64,000 nt of DNA from Rhizobium sp. 32-5/1 (GCF_029537235.1 NZ_CP120638.1:62001-126000), one strand, 5' to 3'. Shown: positions 11,620 through 21,989, numbered from the stretch's first letter. Notes: generated by a model not told the origin, from the letters alone. A program made the numbers and translations.

Positions 11620-12759
11620 TCAGCGCTTATAGGTGGGGGTGATGAAGGGCAGGGCGGAGACCGCGACGGGAAGATATTTGCCGCGCACCTCCGCATAGAG
11701 TTTGGTGCCGACGGCGGTGTGCGCCTGATCGACATAGCCCATGGCAACGGGACCATCGACGCTCGGTCCGAAACCGCCTGATGTCACGGTTCCGACGGGG
11801 GTGTTTCCGTCCGGATCGGCAAAGAGCGAGACGCCGCCACGAACCGGCGCACGCCCCTCGGGTTTCAGCCCGACGCGGCGCCGCGCGGCGCCAGTGGCGA
11901 AATCAGCAAGGATACGATCCGAACCCGGAAAACCGCCGGCGCGCGCGCCGCCCGTCCGGCGGACCTTTTGCAACGCCCATTCCAGGGCCGCTTCGACAGG
12001 TGTTGTACCGGTGTCGATGTCGTTTCCATAAAGACAAAGGCCAGCTTCAAGCCGGAGCGAATCACGGGCGCCGAGGCCGATCGGCATGACATCCGGATGT
12101 TCCAGAATGCGCCGCGTCACATCGGCGGCATGACTGGCCGGAATGGAGATTTCGAAGCCATCCTCGCCGGTATAGCCCGAGCGGGAAATGATGCAGGGTA
12201 CATCATGCAAGGCAGCTTCGGCCACATCCATGAACCGCATGGTCGCCACATCGGCCCAGAGTTCAGCCAGTACGCATTCCGCATGCGGCCCCTGCAGCGC
12301 GATCAAAGCACGATCCTCCAGCATCTCCACATCGCAGCTTTCGCCGAGATGCGCTTTCAGATGGGCGAAATCCGCCTCCTTGCAGGAGGCATTGACGACG
12401 AGGAACAGGTGGTCGCCGCGGTTGGCGATCATCAGGTCGTCGAGGATACCGCCGGTCTGATTGGTGAAGAGCCCGTAGCGCTGGCGGCCCTCGGCCAAGC
12501 CGAGCACATCGACGGGAACGATACGCTCAAGCGCAAGTGCCGCATCTTCGATCGGTCCGGATTTCGGGCGGATGGTGATCTGCCCCATGTGCGAAACGTC
12601 GAACAGGCCGGCGCAAGCGCGGGTGAAAAGGTGCTCCTTCATCACGCCGGCAGGGTATTGAACCGGCATTTCGTAACCGGCAAACGGCACCATGCGAGCG
12701 CCGAGCGACAGATGCAGGTCATGCAGCGGCGTTTGTTTCAGGGGAGTGTGGTCGTCCAA
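11620..12759 (-). CDS. gcvT: Aminomethyltransferase (glycine cleavage T-protein)
   Basis: Transfers the methylene group from lipoyl-GcvH to tetrahydrofolate with ammonia release. The open frame extends to 12798, but a TTG at 12759 with a GGAGG site about 7 bases upstream gives 379 residues and begins at the conserved [25 protein letters not shown]. Folate-binding landmarks include [10 protein letters not shown] and [12 protein letters not shown]. First gene of the operon, downstream of the glycine riboswitch. Confidence 0.94.
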   Translation of the reverse strand: MDDHTPLKQTPLHDLHLSLGARMVPFAGYEMPVQYPAGVMKEHLFTRACAGLFDVSHMGQITIRPKSGPIEDAALALERIVPVDVLGLAEGRQRYGLFTNQTGGILDDLMIANRGDHLFLVVNASCKEADFAHLKAHLGESCDVEMLEDRALIALQGPHAECVLAELWADVATMRFMDVAEAALHDVPCIISRSGYTGEDGFEISIPASHAADVTRRILEHPDVMPIGLGARDSLRLEAGLCLYGNDIDTGTTPVEAALEWALQKVRRTGGARAGGFPGSDRILADFATGAARRRVGLKPEGRAPVRGGVSLFADPDGNTPVGTVTSGGFGPSVDGPVAMGYVDQAHTAVGTKLYAEVRGKYLPVAVSALPFITPTYKR

Positions 12760-12832
12760 ATCCGGCCTCCAGGTCAGGTGCGAAACGCACCGGCTCACGT
12801 CTGCAATGCCTGCGCACCGCGTCTTCGAGCCC

Positions 12833-12985
12833 CCTCTGTCCGTTTGCCTGAGATTGTTATCCCTTCGGCGAGCACATGTTTCAGTGCTTCTCTCCAGAGT
12901 CCTACCGGCACCTTGCTGGTCCTTTGGCCTGAGAGTTTCCGGGGCGGTTGCTCCTTCGGCACCGGTGTGAACCGGATTCTCCCAA
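12833..12985 (-). promoter_or_regulatory. Tandem glycine riboswitch upstream of gcvT
   Basis: Read on the minus strand, two successive aptamers show the conserved blocks: GGGAGA..., GCCGAAGGAGCAA, CTCTCAGGC...AAAGGAC for the first (about 12985-12903), and GGAGAG..., CGCCGAAGGGATAA, ATCTCAGGCAAACGGACAGAG for the second (about 12898-12833). It lies 75-225 bases before the gcvT start, the classical place for glycine-activated control of gcvTHP. Confidence 0.93.
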
Positions 12986-13176
12986 CAAGATCGGCCTCAG
13001 ATAACGATCATCACCTGTTCTTGGCAAGCGCTAAATGTCGCGTCCGAACAGATTTTTGTCGTACTGGTAAAACTAGAAGACGACGACCGTCACCGCCTTG
13101 CATGGGCGCCAGTACTCATCCGGCTTACTCGGCGAGAGTCCGCGACATCAGGACAGCCGGCTTTCGTCCGTGTTGT

Positions 13177-13551
13177 TTAGAGCACTTCATCTTCTGAATG
13201 GGGCTGATGTTCCTCATCCGCAGATGGTTCTTCCTGCTCCGGTTCGTCCCATTCGTTTTCGCGGTAGCGACGCAAGGCTTCGGCACGGCTTTCCTGCGGC
13301 ATGCGTCCTTTGGAATTCATCAACATGAGGGAAAGTGCCGTTGGATTTTGCAGGGCGGCAACGGAGCGGTGAATGGTTGCAGCTTCCTGGGCCGGTCGCG
13401 TCGACAAAAGGGTGATCGCCTCGTCGGTCGGGCCATCGCCACGCATCCGCGCAGACGGCTTTATCACTTCCGCCGCATAAGCCGCGGTGTAAGCCGACAT
13501 TGTGACAATTTGGGTCATCGCCCCTAGAACTCCTGACGGCTTCTTCATCAC
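13177..13551 (-). CDS. Hypothetical protein with acidic C-terminus
   Basis: 124 residues, probably cytosolic. The first 90 residues have normal composition (TQIVTMSAYTAAYAAEVIKP; IHRSVAALQNPTALSLMLMN), and the last 30 are rich in Glu and Asp. A frame on the other strand over the same region reads as low-complexity nonsense, so the minus-strand reading is preferred. No family recognised; it stands alone between the riboswitch region and the divergent transpeptidase gene. Confidence 0.55.
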   Translation of the reverse strand: MMKKPSGVLGAMTQIVTMSAYTAAYAAEVIKPSARMRGDGPTDEAITLLSTRPAQEAATIHRSVAALQNPTALSLMLMNSKGRMPQESRAEALRRYRENEWDEPEQEEPSADEEHQPHSEDEVL

Positions 13552-13859
13552 TCCTTGAAAGTCAAGTTTACGACACAGATTTTGCTTGCGGGTGAAATTG
13601 GGCGCTGGCCTTTGAATCGAATTTTAGTGAACTCGGCTTTTCCAACTTTTCTCATTGCATAAATCATCGTTGATGATCACGATGCGGTGAACCTCGCAGA
13701 AAGACGGGCGTTGGTTGGTATCCCACGTTGGAAATTATAAATCTTCGCTGCATAAGAACGTGTCGGGACCGATTCAATCAGACCCGAAGCGCCTTGCCGC
13801 GGCTCTCCCAAGGCCGCCCAGGGTGGATCACGAGACTGGATGGCGGATTGAACAGGCCC

Positions 13860-14561
13860 ATGACAATTGACGAGACATTTTCCCGGCGCGGCTTTCTTGG
13901 CGTGCTGGCACTTTCCGCCGCCGGCCTTGCCGGCTGTACCTCCACGGTCACCCGTCGCCCACCGCCCACCCCGGGCGTGACGCGGCGCCCGATCGGGGCA
14001 CCGAGCGATGCCGAACTTGCGGTTATGTACGGCCCGGTTTCCGATGGCGGCTTTCTCATTCCGGCAGTGCCCTATCAGCAGATCGACCCGCGTTACTACC
14101 GTCAGCGTGTCGATGATCCAACCGGCGAGGCGCCGGGCACCGTCGTCGTTGATACGCCGTCACGGCTTCTCTACGTGGTCGAGCCGGGTGGCACGGCGAT
14201 GCGCTACGGCGTCGGCATCGGTCGCGACGGTTTTTCCTGGCAGGGCGACGGTGTGATCCATTGGCGCCAGACCTGGCCACGTTGGAAGCCGCCGAACGAG
14301 ATGGTGGCCCGCCAGCCGCAGCTTGCCAAATATTCGATCGAGAACGGCGGCATGGAGCCGGGGCTGAAGAACCCGCTCGGTGCTCGCGCGCTCTACATTT
14401 TCCAGGACGGTGAGGACACGCTGTACCGGCTGCACGGCAATCCGGACTGGACGTCGATCGGCAAGGCTGTGTCTTCCGGCTGCGTGCGCCTGCTCAACCA
14501 GGATGTCATCGATCTTTACAGCCGTGTGCCGAGCAAGGCCAAGATTGTCGTTCGTCAGTAA
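13860..14561 (+). CDS. L,D-transpeptidase (YkuD family) lipoprotein
   Basis: 233 residues from ATG 13860; an upstream in-frame extension lacks protein character. The N-terminus has a twin-arginine-like SRRGFLGVLALSAAGLAGC with a lipobox cysteine, so it is probably exported and lipidated. The YkuD catalytic motif is present: HGNPDW, then SSGCVRLLNQDVIDLY with the nucleophilic cysteine. It makes 3-3 crosslinks or attaches lipoproteins to peptidoglycan, which is common in Rhizobiales. A 14-bp hairpin follows. Confidence 0.9.
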   Translation: MTIDETFSRRGFLGVLALSAAGLAGCTSTVTRRPPPTPGVTRRPIGAPSDAELAVMYGPVSDGGFLIPAVPYQQIDPRYYRQRVDDPTGEAPGTVVVDTPSRLLYVVEPGGTAMRYGVGIGRDGFSWQGDGVIHWRQTWPRWKPPNEMVARQPQLAKYSIENGGMEPGLKNPLGARALYIFQDGEDTLYRLHGNPDWTSIGKAVSSGCVRLLNQDVIDLYSRVPSKAKIVVRQ

Positions 14562-14567
14562 GGTCAA

Positions 14568-14600
14568 GCAGGAAACGGGCGCCACACGCCCGTTTCCTGC
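14568..14600 (+). terminator. Strong hairpin after the L,D-transpeptidase gene
   Basis: A perfect 14-bp inverted repeat (14568-14581 with 14587-14600) and five-base loop, seven bases past the stop codon. There is no clear T run after it, so it may act as a weak terminator or an mRNA 3' stabiliser. Confidence 0.6.
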
Positions 14601-14794
14601 GTTGAACCCGGCATGTTTAACGAAGCGGTAACCGAAAATACGGAATCTGTGCCATAAGACGGGACACTGTCGGGCGACCGACAAAACTTCGTCGCGATTC
14701 CGGTCCATAGAGCTGTCATGCACATTGTTCCTGCCCTCCATCGCGCGGTAAACCGCATCCATACCGCCCGCCGGGGCTTGCCCGGATTGCGGCC

Positions 14795-15769
14795 GTGCTT
14801 GCCATGGGAGGCGCCCTTTCGGCCTGCATGTCGCTCGAGGATATCTCCGAGGCGCCGCCGCAACTGCCCGGCAAGGTGATTGCGGCAATGGCGAAGAAGG
14901 GCATGAAACCGGAAAGCCCGGTTCTGGTGCGCATCTTCAAGCAGGAGAGCGAGCTCGAAATCTGGAAGGTCGATCGCACCGGCGCCTACGCATTGTTCAA
15001 GACCTACCCGATCTGTCGATGGTCCGGCGATCTCGGTCCGAAGACCAAGACCGGCGACAGGCATGCGCCAGAGGGATTTTATCACGTCTCGAAGGGCATG
15101 CTGAACCCGAATTCGAAATTCTACGTTTCGTTCAATCTCGGTTATCCGAACAGGCTCGAATCGGCGCTCGGCTATACCGGGGAGGCGCTGATGGTGCATG
15201 GCGCCTGCTCGTCTTCCGGCTGCTATGCGATGACCGACCAGGGTGTCGGCGAAATCTACGCCATCGTGGAAAAGGCGCTATCGAAAGGCCAGGACCGGTT
15301 CCAGGTCCAGGCCTATCCGTTCCGGATGACCGCCGAAAACATGGCTGCGTATCGCGACGATCAGAACATGCCTTTCTGGCGCACGATGAAGGAAGGCTAC
15401 GACGCTTTCAACGTCACCCGCCGCCAACCGAAGGTTTCCGTCTGTGGCGGGCGTTATGTCTTCAATCGCGAATTCGAGGGCGGAGAGCCGACCGATGCGC
15501 TGGCCGCATGCCCGCCGGCCATCAACCAGCTTGAGCCCCAGGTTATGGCTAAGATCGACGCGGAAGCGCAAAAACTCGATGCGGCAATAACCGGCTCGGT
15601 GCCGGCCATGTCGTCGATGAACGCCTATTCCGACGGCGGCATGCATCCGAGTTTTCGTACCTTGCTGAAGACGAAGGGGCCGCAAAAGCTCGCCGCCAGC
15701 ATTTCGGCGACGAAATATCCGATCAGCCGTCCTGAAGCTGCATTGGCCGATCCCTTTTCGGGGAAATAA
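14795..15769 (+). CDS. YafK-like L,D-transpeptidase family lipoprotein
   Basis: 324 residues from GTG 14795. A YafK/ErfK-type domain spans about residues 35-190: FYHVSKGMLNPNSKFYVSFNLGYPN, then MVHGACSSSGCYAMTD, carrying the HG...SSGC catalytic pair. A lipobox (ALSAC) lies only 11 residues in, too close for a full signal peptide. An ATG at 14718 in another frame encodes a basic start (RRGL), and adding one G to the G4 run at 14773-14776 joins it to this frame (LARIAAVLAMGGALSAC), giving a proper lipoprotein signal and about 350 residues. I infer the true start is 14718 with a missing base. Confidence 0.85.
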   Translation: MLAMGGALSACMSLEDISEAPPQLPGKVIAAMAKKGMKPESPVLVRIFKQESELEIWKVDRTGAYALFKTYPICRWSGDLGPKTKTGDRHAPEGFYHVSKGMLNPNSKFYVSFNLGYPNRLESALGYTGEALMVHGACSSSGCYAMTDQGVGEIYAIVEKALSKGQDRFQVQAYPFRMTAENMAAYRDDQNMPFWRTMKEGYDAFNVTRRQPKVSVCGGRYVFNREFEGGEPTDALAACPPAINQLEPQVMAKIDAEAQKLDAAITGSVPAMSSMNAYSDGGMHPSFRTLLKTKGPQKLAASISATKYPISRPEAALADPFSGK

Positions 15770-15812
15770 GCGGTGGACGACGTCAAGCGGAATTGCTGAC
15801 GGGGAGGGCGTG

Positions 15813-16217
15813 ATGACTGGTCGTTACAAATTCGGTCTCGATCATGTTGCGCTTCTTGTCAAAGACCTCCAGACGAGCTTTGCATTTTACCGGGACGTCA
15901 TGGGTTTTGCGCCGATCGAACGGACCGGCAGCCCCAATGTGCGCTGGCTTGATATGGGCCACGGTGACGCGATCCATCTTATAGAGAAGGATTTTGGTGC
16001 GACGCATGTGACAAAGGACACGCATGTCGCGGTGTCGACTGCGGATTTCGATCGCTTTGTTGCCGATATCACCGGGCGTGGTGTCGCGTTCGAAGACTGG
16101 CCCGGTACGCCTGGACGCATCGGCATCCATCGCAACGGCTTCCGGCAGATCTATGTACAGGATCCGGATGGCTACTGGATCGAGATCAACGATCATCGCC
16201 CGCCCGAAAGCGCATGA
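15813..16217 (+). CDS. VOC (glyoxalase/bleomycin-resistance fold) family protein
   Basis: 134 residues from ATG 15813 with a GGGAGGG site upstream (a GTG at 15810 is also possible). A single VOC domain: LDHVALLVKDLQTSFAFYRDVMGF at the start and IYVQDPDGYWIEINDH at the end, with metal-ligand-like His and Glu residues. Substrate unknown; family members include glyoxalases, dioxygenases and drug-binding proteins. Confidence 0.85.
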   Translation: MTGRYKFGLDHVALLVKDLQTSFAFYRDVMGFAPIERTGSPNVRWLDMGHGDAIHLIEKDFGATHVTKDTHVAVSTADFDRFVADITGRGVAFEDWPGTPGRIGIHRNGFRQIYVQDPDGYWIEINDHRPPESA

Positions 16218-16280
16218 ACAGCACACCGTACGTGGCGGGAGTGTTCCGGTTCCGCGCGCTGTCGTCTCTGTGAAACAATT

Positions 16281-16298
16281 CTGTCACAAAACTGTTAC
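16281..16298 (+). promoter_or_regulatory. PHO box upstream of pstS
   Basis: Two 7-base half sites, CTGTCAC at 16281 and CTGTTAC at 16292, repeat with an 11-base period. This is the arrangement bound by phosphorylated PhoB. The site is about 60 bases before the pstS start; a weaker half site (CTGTGAA) lies at 16268. Confidence 0.85.
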
Positions 16299-16357
16299 GC
16301 ATGCCCTCTAAACGGATCACGACGCCGAAGCGTCATTCCGAATTTGGGAGATAATCC

Positions 16358-17392
16358 ATGAAGAAATACCTAGGAAGCTGCGCACTCGTCGCAATCATGA
16401 TCGCAAGTGCTGGCACTGCTGCTGCCCGCGACCAGGTCCAGATCGCCGGCTCCTCGACGGTTCTGCCCTATGCCAAGATCGTTGCCGAAACCTTTGGCGA
16501 AACCTTCCCCGACTTCAAGACACCGGTTGTTGAATCGGGTGGCTCGTCGGGCGGTTTGAAAGAATTCTGCAAGGGCGTTGGCCCTGATACCATCGACATC
16601 GCCAACTCCTCCCGCAAGATCAAGGATAGCGAAGTCGAAGCTTGCAAGGCTGCTGGCGTCACAGAAATCCAGGAAATCAAGATCGGTTACGACGGCATCG
16701 TCTTCGCAACCGACGCCGGCAATGCCGACCTGAAGCTCGAGCCGAAGGATCTCTACCTTGCTCTGGCTGCTGAAATCGTCGTCGACGGCAAGCTCGTTGC
16801 CAACCCCAACAAGAAGTGGTCGGAAGTCAACGCCGCTCTGCCGGACGTTGAGATTGCTGCCTACATCCCGGGCGAAAAGCACGGCACGCGCGAAGTCTTC
16901 GAAGAGAAGATCCTCGCTCATGGCTGCAAGGATACCGGCGCTGCCGACGCGATCAAGGCTCTGATCGCCGATGAAAAGGAAGCTGCTGCCAAGTGCATCG
17001 CCGTCCGCAAGGATGGCATGGCTGTTGATATCGACGGTGACTACACCGAAACGCTGGCTCGTATCGACAGCAACAAGAACGGCATCGGCGTCTTTGGCCT
17101 GTCCTTCTACGAAAACAACGCCGACAAGCTCAAGGTTGCAACCGTAAATGGTATCGTACCGTCGACCGAAACGATTGCTTCCGGCGAATATCCGGTTTCC
17201 CGCCCGCTGTTCTTCTACGTCAAGAAGGCACATCTCGGCGTTATCCCGGGTCTGAAGGAATATGTTGAATTCTTCACCGACGACCAGATGATCGGTCCGG
17301 ACAGCCCGCTCGCAGCCTACGGCCTCGTTGCCGCTCCGGATGCCGAGCGCGAAGAAATCCGTAAGGCTTTCGAAGCCGGCAACGTCATGTAA
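16358..17392 (+). CDS. pstS: Phosphate-binding periplasmic protein PstS
   Basis: 344 residues. N-terminal signal peptide (KK then a hydrophobic core, likely cut after TAAA near residue 23). Phosphate-binding landmarks: AGSSTVLPY near the mature start and ESGGSSGGLKEFCKG. Periplasmic capture subunit of the high-affinity PstSCAB transporter. Preceded by a PHO box and a GGGAG site, followed by a hairpin separating it from pstC. Confidence 0.95.
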   Translation: MKKYLGSCALVAIMIASAGTAAARDQVQIAGSSTVLPYAKIVAETFGETFPDFKTPVVESGGSSGGLKEFCKGVGPDTIDIANSSRKIKDSEVEACKAAGVTEIQEIKIGYDGIVFATDAGNADLKLEPKDLYLALAAEIVVDGKLVANPNKKWSEVNAALPDVEIAAYIPGEKHGTREVFEEKILAHGCKDTGAADAIKALIADEKEAAAKCIAVRKDGMAVDIDGDYTETLARIDSNKNGIGVFGLSFYENNADKLKVATVNGIVPSTETIASGEYPVSRPLFFYVKKAHLGVIPGLKEYVEFFTDDQMIGPDSPLAAYGLVAAPDAEREEIRKAFEAGNVM

Positions 17393-17404
17393 TTGATGTG
17401 AACT

Positions 17405-17442
17405 CGATGTCCGGCACGCTGATTGCGACGTGCCGGACATCG
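17405..17442 (+). promoter_or_regulatory. Intercistronic hairpin between pstS and pstC
   Basis: A perfect 14-bp inverted repeat (17405-17418 with 17429-17442) and 10-base loop, without a T run. In binding-protein transporters such hairpins commonly stabilise the upstream message or attenuate, so that more binding protein than permease is made. That role is inferred here. Confidence 0.6.
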
Positions 17443-17489
17443 TTGTGCGTACTGCTGTCAATGACTGATCGCGCCGGGGAGAATGGCTC

Positions 17490-18972
17490 GTGAATACCTC
17501 GCTGATTTTGTTGATCATTTTAGTTTTGGGCCTCATCGGCTATGTAGCCGGACGAATGCGATCCCTGTCGCTCGCAGGCGGTAAGCTGTCGGCCCTGCAT
17601 TCCCGTCCCGTCTATTACGGATCCTATGTTGCGATCTGGGCTGTCGTTCCCGCCTTTATCATTCTTTGCGTCTGGCTGATCGCCGCCCCTATGTTCATTG
17701 ATAGTCTGGTACGCGCATCGTTTCCCGAGAACATTCTCTCGCAGGGCAGCGCGACAACCGAGCTTACTCTCGGCACCACGCAGTCCATGGCCGGTGGTAT
17801 AAAGCTGCTGACCGCAGAGGAACTGACCGCCGTCAAGTCGGGCACATCGAATCTTCGCGAAGTGCTTGCCACAAAAGGCATTCCGCTTGCCAGCGAAGCT
17901 GAGCCATTCATGATCGATGCCGCTGAAAAGCTGAACGGCCTTTCTGCGACCAGCCGCATCTTGATGACCGTCACGGTTCTTGCCGTCGCCATCCTTGGCG
18001 CGCTGTATGCGATGCGCAATGTTGGTCTTCGCTTCCGCGCCAGAAACCAGGTCGAACGCGTCATTCTTGCAGGCCTGGTGATTTCCTCATCGATCGCCAT
18101 TTTGACCACGGTCGGCATTGTCGGCTCCATGCTCTCGGAAGCCACGCGCTTCTTCAATATGGTGCCCGCACACATTCTTCTTCGGGACGGTCTGGGATCC
18201 ACGCTTCGCCGCCGCCGGTGATGCCGCTGCGGCGGGCCAGTTCGGCCTGATCCCGCTTCTCGCCGGTACACTCTACATCGCCTTTGTCGCCATGCTGTTT
18301 GCGGTTCCGGTCGGTCTCTTCTCGGCGATCTACATGGCCGAATATGCAAGACCGAGTGTCCGCGCAACGGCAAAACCGCTTCTCGAAATTCTGGCCGGCA
18401 TCCCGACCATCGTCTACGGCTTCTTCGCTCTGGTGACCGTCGGGCCGTTCCTTCGGGATATCTCCGCCGAGCTGAACGGTCTGGTGACCGGCGATTATAC
18501 GAGCTTCATTCAGGCGCAGAGCGTTCTAACGGCTGGTCTCGTCATGGGCATCATGCTGATCCCGTTCGTATCGTCGCTTTCCGATGACATCATCACCCAG
18601 GTGCCCCGTGCGATGCGCGACGGTTCCCTTGGTCTGGGTGCCACACGCTCGGAAACGATCAAGCGAGTCATTCTGCCGGCAGCGCTTCCCGGCATCGTCG
18701 GTGCCTTGCTGCTGACAGCCTCGCGTGCGGTCGGCGAAACCATGATCGTGGTGCTTGCCGCCGGTGTTGCCGCTCGCCTGCAGCTCAATCCTTTCGAGCC
18801 GATGACCACGGTCACGGTCAAGATCGTCAACCAGTTGACGGGCGACCTTGAATTTACGTCGCCGCAGACACTTGTCGCCTTTGCGCTGGGCATCACGCTC
18901 TTTGTGATCACGCTCTGCCTCAACATCTATGCGCTCTACATCGTGCGCAAATATCGGGAACAGTACGAATGA
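17490..18972 (+). CDS. pstC: Phosphate ABC transporter permease PstC; one frameshift in this sequence
   Basis: Inner-membrane permease subunit. The first part (17490 to about 18170) carries the N-terminal transmembrane segments and periplasmic insert. The frame is then lost at about 18165-18176 and continues one frame over with FFFGTVWDPRFAAAG and the permease core (IPTIVYGFFALVTVGPFLRD; ATRSETIKRVILPAALPGIVG). Unlike most shifts in this window it needs one base fewer or two more (near a CACACA-like stretch), giving about 493 residues. The stop overlaps pstA as ATGA at 18969. Confidence 0.9.
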
Positions 18973-20294
18973 CCGACATTGTCTCGCCCGTCCCATCGTC
19001 TTTCACCAAGACAGTATCTCCGGCCCGTCGCGACATTGGCATCAAGCGTCGCTACGCTGCGGAACGCCGCTTTCGGATGTACGGCATTGCCGCGATCCTG
19101 ACCGGCCTGTTCTTTCTCTTTCTGCTTCTGTGGACGGTTATCTCGAACGGCTACACGGCCTTTCAGCAGACGACCATTACGCTGCCGATCGAATTTTCAG
19201 AAAAGATTATCGATCCGAAAAACGAGCGTGCGGAAAATCCCGGCAAGCTGATGGCAGCAAATTACCCGCTGCTCGTCCGCGACGCCTTGATCAAGGTCCT
19301 GAACATCGATCCGTCCAATCGTGCGCTGGTCAAGCGCGCCACGGACATGGTTTCGGCCAGCGCTCGGACGCAATTGCGTGATGTCGTCGTCGCCAATCCG
19401 GCTGTGATCGGTACGACGGTCAACGTGTCGCTTTTGGCAGAAGGCAATGTCGACTCGGCAAACAAGGGCCAGATCGACCTTGACGTCGACGAGGCACGCC
19501 GCAAGGTCAACAATCAGCAACTCGCCTGGATGAAGCAGTTGAACGACGCGGGTGTGATGACCAAGGAGTTCAATACCGGTCTCTTCACCTATGGCGCTTC
19601 GAGCCGGCCAGAGGCTGCCGGTGTCGGCGTCGCGGCGCTCGGCTCGCTCTACATGATGCTGATCGTTCTGGTTCTTTCGCTGCCGATCGGTGTGGCCGCC
19701 TCGATCTATCTCGAGGAGTTTGCTCCGAAGAACCGGTTTACCGATCTGATCGAGGTCAACATCAACAATCTCGCGGCGGTGCCCTCTATCGTTTACGGTC
19801 TGCTGGGTCTTTCGATCTTCATCAATTTCGCCGGCATGCCGCGCTCGGCAGCCGTCGTCGGCGGCCTAGTCCTGACACTGATGACGCTTCCAACGATCAT
19901 CATCGCCACCCGGGCGGCCCTGAAGGCCGTTCCGCCATCGATCCGTGCTGCGGCCCTGGGGCTCGGCGCATCCAAGATGCAGACCATCTTCCACCATGTG
20001 CTGCCCCTCGCAGCGCCTGGAATTCTGACTGGCACGATCATCGGTCTTGCCCATGCCCTTGGAGAAACCGCGCCGCTGCTGCTCATCGGCATGGTAGCCT
20101 TCGTGGTCGACTTTCCAGGTTCGCCGATGCAGCCCTCCACGGCCCTGCCGGTGCAAATCTACATGTGGGCAAACGAAGCTGAACGTGCATTCGTGGAACG
20201 GACGTCCGGAGCCATCATCATTCTGCTGGCCTTCCTGATCGTCATGAACTTTGGCGCAATTCTCTTGCGGCGGCGCTTCGAGCGTCGCTGGTAG
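18969..20294 (+). CDS. pstA: Phosphate ABC transporter permease PstA
   Basis: 441 residues, long for PstA because a periplasmic insert of about 150 residues follows the first transmembrane segment, as in other alphaproteobacteria. The permease core is C-terminal: VAASIYLEEFAPKNR, AVPSIVYGLLGLSIFINF and the EAA-like loop RAAALGLGASKMQTIFHHVLP. Pairs with PstC in the inner membrane; the start overlaps the pstC stop. Confidence 0.95.
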   Translation: MTDIVSPVPSSFTKTVSPARRDIGIKRRYAAERRFRMYGIAAILTGLFFLFLLLWTVISNGYTAFQQTTITLPIEFSEKIIDPKNERAENPGKLMAANYPLLVRDALIKVLNIDPSNRALVKRATDMVSASARTQLRDVVVANPAVIGTTVNVSLLAEGNVDSANKGQIDLDVDEARRKVNNQQLAWMKQLNDAGVMTKEFNTGLFTYGASSRPEAAGVGVAALGSLYMMLIVLVLSLPIGVAASIYLEEFAPKNRFTDLIEVNINNLAAVPSIVYGLLGLSIFINFAGMPRSAAVVGGLVLTLMTLPTIIIATRAALKAVPPSIRAAALGLGASKMQTIFHHVLPLAAPGILTGTIIGLAHALGETAPLLLIGMVAFVVDFPGSPMQPSTALPVQIYMWANEAERAFVERTSGAIIILLAFLIVMNFGAILLRRRFERRW

Positions 20295-20307
20295 TGGGGT
20301 ATAGAAC

Positions 20308-21123
20308 ATGAACATGATGTCAGAAGCAGCAGTTGAAAAGGCGCTGGACAAGAAGATGAATGACGTTTCCTTCAAGATGATCGGCAAGGACGTTTCGGTG
20401 TACTACGGCGAGAAGCGGGCGCTTTTCGATGTGAACCTGAACGTGCGACAGAACACGGTCACCGCGCTGATCGGCCCGTCCGGTTGCGGCAAATCGACCT
20501 TCCTGCGCTGCCTCAACCGCATGAACGATACGATCGACAGCTGCCGCGTCACCGGCAAGATCACCCTCGACGAAGGCGATATCTATGATCCGTCGATCGA
20601 CGTGGTCGAACTGCGCGCCCGCGTCGGCATGGTTTTCCAAAAGCCGAACCCGTTCCCGAAGTCGATCTACGAGAACGTCTCCTACGGGCCGCGCATTCAC
20701 GGTCTCGCCCGCACCAAGGCGGAAATGGATCAGATCGTCGAAACCAGCCTGCAGAAGGCCGGTCTCTGGAACGAGGTCAAGGACCGTCTACTGGAGCCGG
20801 GCACCGGTCTGTCCGGCGGTCAGCAGCAGCGTCTGTGCATTGCCCGCGCCGTTGCAGTCAGCCCGGAAGTCATCTTGATGGACGAGCCGTGCTCGGCGCT
20901 TGATCCGATCGCCACCGCCAAGGTCGAGGAACTGATCCACGAACTGCGCGCCAATTTCACGATCGTCATCGTGACGCACTCGATGCAGCAGGCGGCGCGT
21001 GTATCTCAGCGGACCGCCATGTTCCATCTGGGCAATCTCGTCGAGGAAAACGACACCGACAAGATGTTCACCAATCCAGATGATCAGCGCACGCAGGACT
21101 ACATCATGGGGCGCTTCGGTTGA
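20308..21123 (+). CDS. pstB: Phosphate ABC transporter ATPase PstB
   Basis: 271 residues. Walker [10 protein letters not shown], signature [14 protein letters not shown] and Walker [14 protein letters not shown]. Cytoplasmic ATPase driving phosphate uptake. It starts 13 bases after pstA, with phoU next. An extra N-terminal stretch of about 25 residues precedes the ABC domain. Confidence 0.96.
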   Translation: MNMMSEAAVEKALDKKMNDVSFKMIGKDVSVYYGEKRALFDVNLNVRQNTVTALIGPSGCGKSTFLRCLNRMNDTIDSCRVTGKITLDEGDIYDPSIDVVELRARVGMVFQKPNPFPKSIYENVSYGPRIHGLARTKAEMDQIVETSLQKAGLWNEVKDRLLEPGTGLSGGQQQRLCIARAVAVSPEVILMDEPCSALDPIATAKVEELIHELRANFTIVIVTHSMQQAARVSQRTAMFHLGNLVEENDTDKMFTNPDDQRTQDYIMGRFG

Positions 21124-21180
21124 TCTGGTCGATATCCACTCTCGCCAGTTTTAATCCGATTGCGGACTAAGGAAACAGAC

Positions 21181-21894
21181 ATGTCCTCCACACACATTAT
21201 TTCCGTCTATGACGAAGAACTGAAATATTTGACGCGCCGTATTTCCGAAATGGGCGGCATTGCCGAGCAGATGGTTGCCGATTCTGTCCGGGCGCTCGTG
21301 AACACCGATCTCGCGCTCGCACAGAAGGTCATCTCCGAGGATATCATTCTTGATGAGGCTGAGAAGCAGATTAATGAAAAGGCGATCATCACCATCGCCA
21401 AACGCCAGCCAATGGCCTCCGATCTGCGCGAAATCATGGGCTCTATACGCATTGCGGCCGATCTCGAGCGTGTCGGTGACCTTGGCAAGAACAATGCCAA
21501 GCGCGTGATTGCGATCTCCGGTTCGGGCATGCCGCGCCAGCTGGCGCGGGGGCTGGAGCATCTCGCCGAACTGGCGCTGATGCAGTTGAAAGACGTGCTG
21601 GACGTTTATGCGTCGCGGTCTGCGGAAAAAGCCAACGTCATCCGCGAACGCGACAACGAGATCGACGCGATCTACACCTCGCTGTTCCGCGAACTCCTGA
21701 CCTACATGATGGAAGATCCGCGCAACATCACGCCCTGTACGCACCTTCTTTTCTGCGCCAAGAACATCGAACGCATCGGCGACCACGCCACCAATATCGC
21801 CGAGACGATCTATTACATGGCAACAGGCGCACAGCCTGTCGGCGAGCGTCCGAAGGATGACAGTGCCAACACCGTCGGCGCGCCGGCCAACTGA
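21181..21894 (+). CDS. phoU: Phosphate signalling protein PhoU
   Basis: 237 residues from ATG 21181 with an AAGGA site. Two PhoU helical repeats, each with the E/D-rich metal motif (ISEDIILDEAEKQINEKAI; RERDNEIDAIYTSLFREL). A negative regulator linking Pst activity to the PhoR-PhoB two-component system. It lies between pstB and phoB as usual. Confidence 0.95.
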   Translation: MSSTHIISVYDEELKYLTRRISEMGGIAEQMVADSVRALVNTDLALAQKVISEDIILDEAEKQINEKAIITIAKRQPMASDLREIMGSIRIAADLERVGDLGKNNAKRVIAISGSGMPRQLARGLEHLAELALMQLKDVLDVYASRSAEKANVIRERDNEIDAIYTSLFRELLTYMMEDPRNITPCTHLLFCAKNIERIGDHATNIAETIYYMATGAQPVGERPKDDSANTVGAPAN

Positions 21895-21989
21895 GCGTCG
21901 CACCTTCGGTCAGAAGGGACAATCGTACTGCCAGAAAATGACCGGGCGAGGGCAGGGTCCTCGCTCCGGCGTCCAGGAGTTGATACCGC

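Noticed and set aside
12692-12970. Plus-strand reading frames across the gcvT upstream region
   Set aside because: They lie over the glycine riboswitch and read as Arg/Ser/Pro-rich shadow sequence.
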